Of a DNA stretch of 64,000 bases, positions 59,716 to 64,000 are shown one piece after another; positions within the stretch are counted from its first letter, which is position 1; each line of letters opens with the position of its first letter. A program made the translations under genes and the position numbers. This DNA is from Clostridia bacterium (GTDB lineage: Bacteria; Bacillota; Clostridia; Oscillospirales; Acutalibacteraceae), in assembly GCA_017473435.1 (NCBI GenBank), contig JAFULG010000013.1:1-64000 (forward strand). Direction: 5' to 3'. The notes beneath the pieces are model-generated. The model had not been told where the DNA came from, searched no databases, and was given only the letters and a program-made list of their open reading frames with translations.

Positions 59716-59735
59716 AATTGAAAAGGTGAACATAT

Positions 59736-61847
59736 ATGGCAGATTTAATTATTGTAGAGTCGCCTTCAAAGGCGAAAACGCTGAAAAACTATCTTGGAAG
59801 CGGTTACAATATTGTAGCATCCAAGGGTCATATCAGAGATCTTCCTGCAGCAAGGCTCAGCGTTGATGTCAAACACGACTTTGCACCTAAATACAGTATA
59901 GTAAAAGGAAAGGAAAAGCTTGTAAAGGAACTTAAGGCTGCTGTTGCTGAAAGTGACAGAGTATACCTTGCAACTGACCCTGACCGTGAAGGAGAAGCAA
60001 TTTCATGGCATCTTGCTGAAATTCTCGGTCTCGATCTCGATGATGAAAACAGAGTTACCTTTAACGAGATTACTAAAACCGGTGTAAAAAACGGTATGGC
60101 TAATCCTCGCAGGGTTGACCTTGATCTTGTAAATGCACAGCAGGCAAGAAGAATTCTTGACAGACTTGTAGGTTACAAACTAAGTCCGTTTGTTTCACAG
60201 AAAATCAGAAGAGGTCTTTCAGCGGGACGTGTACAGAGTGTTGCACTCAGAATTATTACTGACAGAGAAAATGAAATCAGGGCCTTTGTTCCTGAAGAAT
60301 ATTGGACTCTTGAGGGTAAATTCAACTGCTCTAAAAAGACCTTTGTTGCAGATTTTTACGGTGATGAAACAGGTAAGATAGAGCTTAAAACAGAAGCTGA
60401 TGTAAACTCTTATATTGACCGCCTTGAAGGAGCTTCGTATTATATAAGTTCACTTAAAAACGGAACAAGAAAGAAGAATCCCGCTCCTCCGTTTATAACC
60501 TCGACCTTACAGCAGGAGGCTTCAAAGAGACTCGGCTTCAGAGCTGAAAGAACAATGAAAATTGCTCAGGAGCTGTATGAAGGTCTTAATATTCCGGGTT
60601 ACGGTTCAATCGGTCTTATAACTTATATGAGAACGGACTCTCTGCGTGTTTCTGAAGAAGCAAGAGCCTCAGCTAAGGAATTTATCGCAAAAACCTACGG
60701 AGAGAAATACAATCCTGATAAGCCTAATTATTATAAGTCAAGAAGTAATGCTCAGGACGGTCACGAAGCAATCAGACCTTCTACAATTTCAATTACTCCC
60801 GAAAGCATTAAGGAAAGTCTTTCGGCAGAGCAATATAAGCTTTATTCTCTTATCTGGAAGCGTTTTCTTGCAAGTATGATGGCTTCATGTGTTCACAATA
60901 CATCCAAGCTGGAAATCAGAAGCACCCATAGCGGAGTTCCCGAGGATAAGTACTGTGTGTTTACAGCCAGCGGCTACAGTGTTAAGTTTGATGGCTTTAC
61001 CGTGCTTTATAATGCAAACGACGAAGAAGAAAAGTCAAAGCTTCCCGAAGGTCTTAAGGCAAACGACAACCTTAAGCTTAAGGATCTCGGTAAAAATCAA
61101 CACTTTACTCAGGCTCCGCCGAGATACACCGAAGAAGCTCTTATCAAGACTCTTGAGGAAAACGGTGTCGGCAGACCCAGTACCTACGCTACAATTATAT
61201 CAACAATAGTAAAAAGAGAATATGTTTCAAGAAAATCCAAGCAGCTTATTCCTACTGAACTCGGTGAGGCTATTGTCGGTCTGCTTAAAGATAAATTTAA
61301 GAATATTGTAAACGTTAAGTTCACAGCCCAGATGGAGCTAGGTCTTGACCGCGTAGGCGAGGGTGAAGAAGATTATGTAAAAATGCTTCACAGCTTCTAT
61401 GATGATTTCGACAAGAATCTTCAGAAGGTTAAAAGCGAAATGGACGGCGTGAAAATACAGTTAAAGGAAGATGAAACAGACATTCCTTGTGAAAAATGCG
61501 GCAGAATGATGGTTATAAAGACAGGTCGTTTTGGTAAATTCCTTGCTTGTCCCGGTTATCCCGAATGTAAAACCACAAAGCCTTATGTAGTTGAAACAGA
61601 GGCAACCTGTCCCATTTGCGGTGGCAAGGTTATCTCCAAAAAGTCAAAGAGAGGTTATACCTTCTTCGGTTGTGACAACTGGCCTGAGTGTAATTTTATG
61701 ACCTGGGATAAGCCTACAAAGGAAAAGTGTCCCAATTGCGGAAAATCACTCTTCAAAGGTAAGGGCGGTATTGTGTCCTGCCTTGATGAAAAGTGCGGAT
61801 ATAAAGCGAAAGAAGCAAAGAGCCGTAAGGCAAAAAATGAAGAATGA
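59736..61847 (+). CDS. topA: DNA topoisomerase I
   Basis: 703 residues, type IA topoisomerase that relaxes negative supercoils. The Toprim domain begins IIVESPSKAKTLKNYLG with DPDREGEAISWHLAE (about 83-97). The active-site tyrosine is in GLITYMRTDSLRVS (about 294-307). Three C-terminal zinc ribbons are seen: CEKCGRM..CPGYPEC, CPICGGK..CDNWPEC and CPNCGKS..CLDEKC. AAAGGTG precedes the ATG. Confidence 0.97.
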   Translation: MADLIIVESPSKAKTLKNYLGSGYNIVASKGHIRDLPAARLSVDVKHDFAPKYSIVKGKEKLVKELKAAVAESDRVYLATDPDREGEAISWHLAEILGLDLDDENRVTFNEITKTGVKNGMANPRRVDLDLVNAQQARRILDRLVGYKLSPFVSQKIRRGLSAGRVQSVALRIITDRENEIRAFVPEEYWTLEGKFNCSKKTFVADFYGDETGKIELKTEADVNSYIDRLEGASYYISSLKNGTRKKNPAPPFITSTLQQEASKRLGFRAERTMKIAQELYEGLNIPGYGSIGLITYMRTDSLRVSEEARASAKEFIAKTYGEKYNPDKPNYYKSRSNAQDGHEAIRPSTISITPESIKESLSAEQYKLYSLIWKRFLASMMASCVHNTSKLEIRSTHSGVPEDKYCVFTASGYSVKFDGFTVLYNANDEEEKSKLPEGLKANDNLKLKDLGKNQHFTQAPPRYTEEALIKTLEENGVGRPSTYATIISTIVKREYVSRKSKQLIPTELGEAIVGLLKDKFKNIVNVKFTAQMELGLDRVGEGEEDYVKMLHSFYDDFDKNLQKVKSEMDGVKIQLKEDETDIPCEKCGRMMVIKTGRFGKFLACPGYPECKTTKPYVVETEATCPICGGKVISKKSKRGYTFFGCDNWPECNFMTWDKPTKEKCPNCGKSLFKGKGGIVSCLDEKCGYKAKEAKSRKAKNEE

Positions 61848-61870
61848 TTAAATTGAAAGAAGGTGAAAGC

Positions 61871-63187
61871 TTGACAGAGATTGTTAAGGTTATAGGTGGC
61901 GGTCTTGCCGGTGTTGAAGCGGCTTGGCAGCTTTCAAAGCAGGGGTTTAAGGTTGAACTTTACGAAATGAAGCCCATTAAGTTTTCACCTGCACATAAAA
62001 CAGAATTTTTGGGTGAGCTTGTCTGTTCAAACTCACTTAAGGCGAAGAGATTTGAATCTGCGGCGGGTTTGCTTAAAACTGAAATGAGATATTTCGGTTC
62101 GCTTTGTATGGAGTGCGCTGATGAGTGCGAAGTACCGGCCGGCGGAGCGCTTGCGGTTGACCGAGATAAATTTGCTAAACTTATTACGGAAAAAATTAAA
62201 GCAGATAAGAACATCACTCTTATAAATGAAGAGGTTACAGATATCCCTGAGGGTAATGTAATTATTGCTGCAGGTCCTCTTGCGTCTGATCTTTTAAGCG
62301 AAAAAATCAGTGAGCTTTGCGGCGACGGTCTGCACTTTTTTGATGCCGCGGCGCCTATAGTTACAAAAGACAGCATTGATATGAAAAATGCGTTTACCGC
62401 TTCCAGATATGAGCGTGGCGGAGAGGATGATTATATCAACTGTCCTATGAATAAAGCGGAATATGAAGTGTTTTACGATGCTCTTGTTAATGCTGAAAGT
62501 GCAGACCTTCATTCCTTCGATAAAAGAAAAGATGTTTATGAAGGCTGTATGACTATTGAGGTTATGGCTTCAAGAGGTAAGGATACAATGCGCTTCGGAC
62601 CTATGAAACCTGTCGGACTCGTTGATCCGAGAACAGGTCACAGACCGTGGGCGGTGCTACAGCTTCGTAAGGAAAACAGCAAGGGTACTATGCTTAATCT
62701 TGTAGGATTTCAGACGAATCTCAAGTTCGGTGAGCAAAAAAGAGTTTTTTCAATGATACCGGCTCTGAGAAATGCCGAATTTGTCCGTTACGGTGTAATG
62801 CACAGAAACACATTCATTGATTCTCCAAGGCTGTTGAATGCCGATTTCTCTTTAAGAGAAAAAAAGAACCTTTTCTTTGCAGGTCAGATTACCGGAGTTG
62901 AAGGGTATATGGAATCAGCTTCGTCAGGAATACTTGCAGGGTTAAATATGGCAAGAAGATTAAAGGGTCTTGAAACGGTTATTTTACCTGAAACAACAAT
63001 GATGGGTGCATTAAGCAGATATATAAGTGACTGCACGGTGAAGAATTTTCAACCCATGGGTGCGAATTTTGGGGTATTGCCTGCAATTGAGCCTAAAATA
63101 AGAGATAAAAGTCAAAGATATATTGCTCTCAGTCAGAGAGCAATGGATAATTTAAACGAATATATGGAAGGAGTGGTAAAAGAATGA
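61871..63187 (+). CDS. trmFO: tRNA uracil-5-methyltransferase TrmFO (folate- and FAD-dependent)
   Basis: 438 residues. It makes 5-methyluridine at tRNA position 54 using methylene-tetrahydrofolate. KVIGGGLAGVEAAWQLSKQG (about 6-25) is the FAD fold; MKPIKFSPAHKT, CSNSLKAKRFESAAGLLK and the GQITGVEGYMESASSG segment are TrmFO-specific. I take the TTG at 61871, with AGAAGGTG upstream. An ATG at 61844 overlaps topA and adds nine residues before the fold. Confidence 0.95.
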   Translation: MTEIVKVIGGGLAGVEAAWQLSKQGFKVELYEMKPIKFSPAHKTEFLGELVCSNSLKAKRFESAAGLLKTEMRYFGSLCMECADECEVPAGGALAVDRDKFAKLITEKIKADKNITLINEEVTDIPEGNVIIAAGPLASDLLSEKISELCGDGLHFFDAAAPIVTKDSIDMKNAFTASRYERGGEDDYINCPMNKAEYEVFYDALVNAESADLHSFDKRKDVYEGCMTIEVMASRGKDTMRFGPMKPVGLVDPRTGHRPWAVLQLRKENSKGTMLNLVGFQTNLKFGEQKRVFSMIPALRNAEFVRYGVMHRNTFIDSPRLLNADFSLREKKNLFFAGQITGVEGYMESASSGILAGLNMARRLKGLETVILPETTMMGALSRYISDCTVKNFQPMGANFGVLPAIEPKIRDKSQRYIALSQRAMDNLNEYMEGVVKE

Positions 63188-63864
63188 ATTTTGCAGAGCT
63201 TGAAGAAAAAATCGGATATAAGTTTAAGAATATTGTTCTTCTCGAAACAGCTATGACACATTCTTCCTATGCTAATGAAAAACAGCTTTCAAGAGAGTGT
63301 AATGAACGTCTTGAGTTTTTAGGAGACTCTGTTCTCGGTGTTATTACGGCTGAGTATTATTATCATAATCTCAACCATCTTCCTGAGGGTGAAATGACAA
63401 AAAAGCGAGCTGCCTGTGCGTGTGAAAAATCTCTTTTCGGTTTTGCTAAGGAGATAAATCTCGGTGACTTTATTCTTCTCGGTAAGGGAGAGGAACGTAC
63501 CGGAGGCAGAAAGCGTGCTTCAATTTTAGCCGATGCTTTCGAAGCATTGATTGCTGCGATTTATCTCGACGGAGGACTTGATGAGGCAAGAAAGTTTGTA
63601 CTTGATTTTGTTAAGAAGGCTGCCGATCAGCAAATGAAATTCAGAGATTACAAAACAGAGCTTCAGGAAATTATCCAGAAGAACCCTCATGAGCATCTTT
63701 CTTATGTTCTTGTAGGCGAAAGCGGTCCTGATCATGATAAGAGATTTGAGGTTGAAGTAAATCTTAACAGTAATGTTGTAGGTTACGGCGTGGGCAGAAG
63801 CAAAAAGCTTGCAGAACAGCAGGCTGCAAAGCAGGCACTTGAACTTATGGGTATAAAAAGTTGA
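63184..63864 (+). CDS. rnc: Ribonuclease III
   Basis: 226 residues. The catalytic signature NERLEFLGDSVLGVITAEYY (about 40-59) and a later ADAFEALIAAIYLDGG segment form the nuclease domain. A double-stranded RNA-binding domain (about 155-224) ends with SKKLAEQQAAKQAL. It processes rRNA precursors and antisense duplexes. The ATG overlaps the trmFO stop by 4 bp. Confidence 0.97.
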   Translation: MNFAELEEKIGYKFKNIVLLETAMTHSSYANEKQLSRECNERLEFLGDSVLGVITAEYYYHNLNHLPEGEMTKKRAACACEKSLFGFAKEINLGDFILLGKGEERTGGRKRASILADAFEALIAAIYLDGGLDEARKFVLDFVKKAADQQMKFRDYKTELQEIIQKNPHEHLSYVLVGESGPDHDKRFEVEVNLNSNVVGYGVGRSKKLAEQQAAKQALELMGIKS

Positions 63865-64000
63865 AGCATATAAATGTTGCACTCTTTGTGCCTGATGCCG
63901 GTTGTCCTCACCGTTGCAGCTTTTGCAATCAGAAGACAATTTCAGGTAAAATTACTCCTCTCAGACCTGAAGAAATTGATCACGCTGTGAAAATAGCGTT
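63861..64000 (+). CDS. Radical-SAM protein, 5' part (Elp3-like), 3' end outside window
   Basis: A frame opens at TTG 63861, overlapping the rnc stop by 4 bp, and stays open to the window end (46 residues). It reads HINVALFVPDAGCPHRCSFC, with a CxxxCxxC radical-SAM cluster motif, then NQKTISG. Genes of this kind commonly lie between rnc and smc in Clostridia. The function is unknown beyond SAM radical chemistry. Confidence 0.75.
   Translation, partial: MKHINVALFVPDAGCPHRCSFCNQKTISGKITPLRPEEIDHAVKIA

Noticed and set aside
59325..59733. Long antisense open frames opposite the dprA linker
   Set aside because: They arise from the Lys/Glu-rich codons of the dprA linker read backwards (runs of Ser and Phe); there is no start context.
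1..64000. CRISPR arrays, prophage, transposases, tRNA or rRNA genes
   Set aside because: No regularly spaced repeats, phage structural genes, transposase motifs, or recognisable tRNA or rRNA sequences were found on reading either strand.

Overview
The window is a gene-dense stretch of a low-to-mid G+C Firmicutes (Clostridia) chromosome. Endospore genes are present (complete spoIIIAA-AH, spoIVA and an uninterrupted sigK), as are amino-acid-sensing T-box leaders, ferredoxin-dependent 2-oxoacid metabolism, and glycoside hydrolases of the GH43 and GH26 type. Together these suggest an anaerobic, sporulating, fibre-associated member of the Ruminococcaceae/Oscillospiraceae. The family placement is inference; no rRNA is present and no search was run.

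Layout. 1-2.6 kb: end of a DUF2344 protein, then rplS, lepB and rbgA. 2.6-3.5 kb: a small island with a GNAT acetyltransferase between hairpin repeats. 3.5-10 kb: minus-strand dehydrogenase and ATP-grasp genes, a MATE exporter, and a large YfhO-type membrane protein. 10.1-14.9 kb: the spoIIIA operon. 14.9-24.8 kb: a housekeeping run (nusB, xseA, xseB, ispA, dxs, tlyA, nadK, argR, recN, tyrS). 24.8-27.9 kb: a GH43 enzyme, the NAD genes nadE and a pncA-like gene, and upp. 27.9-40 kb: two T-box-controlled units described below. 40.1-44.4 kb: argCJBD. 44.5-49.5 kb: spoIVA, sigK, a chromate-transporter pair and an FAD oxidoreductase. 49.7-56.3 kb: tatD and metG on the minus strand, then an M28 peptidase, a GH26 mannanase and a VanY-type peptidase. 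56.3-64 kb: infC-rpmI-rplT, an SpoU methyltransferase, dprA, topA, trmFO, rnc and the start of a radical-SAM gene.

The most interesting region is 27.9-40 kb. Two T-box leaders, whose specifier triplets I read as CTC (Leu) and ATC (Ile), each lead into an acyl-CoA synthetase gene. The Leu unit encodes a LeuA homologue that keeps the leucine-binding regulatory domain but lacks the catalytic metal ligands, a TIM-barrel/acyl-CoA-ligase fusion, and an amidohydrolase. The Ile unit encodes an HTH-cupin-acyl-CoA synthetase fusion, followed by a P-loop ATPase, a four-subunit branched-chain 2-oxoacid:ferredoxin oxidoreductase and IlvE. The simplest reading is a starvation-induced route that activates exogenous branched-chain fatty acids, reductively carboxylates the acyl-CoA and transaminates the product to a branched-chain amino acid. 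The chemistry is known from rumen anaerobes; the assignment of these genes to it is inference.

Other points: infC carries an apparent one-base deletion near its 3' end. A terminator-like hairpin at 4345-4384 contains the Shine-Dalgarno of the gene after it. Candidate SigE promoters precede spoIVA and spoIIIAA. No tRNA, rRNA, CRISPR array, prophage or transposase was recognised.
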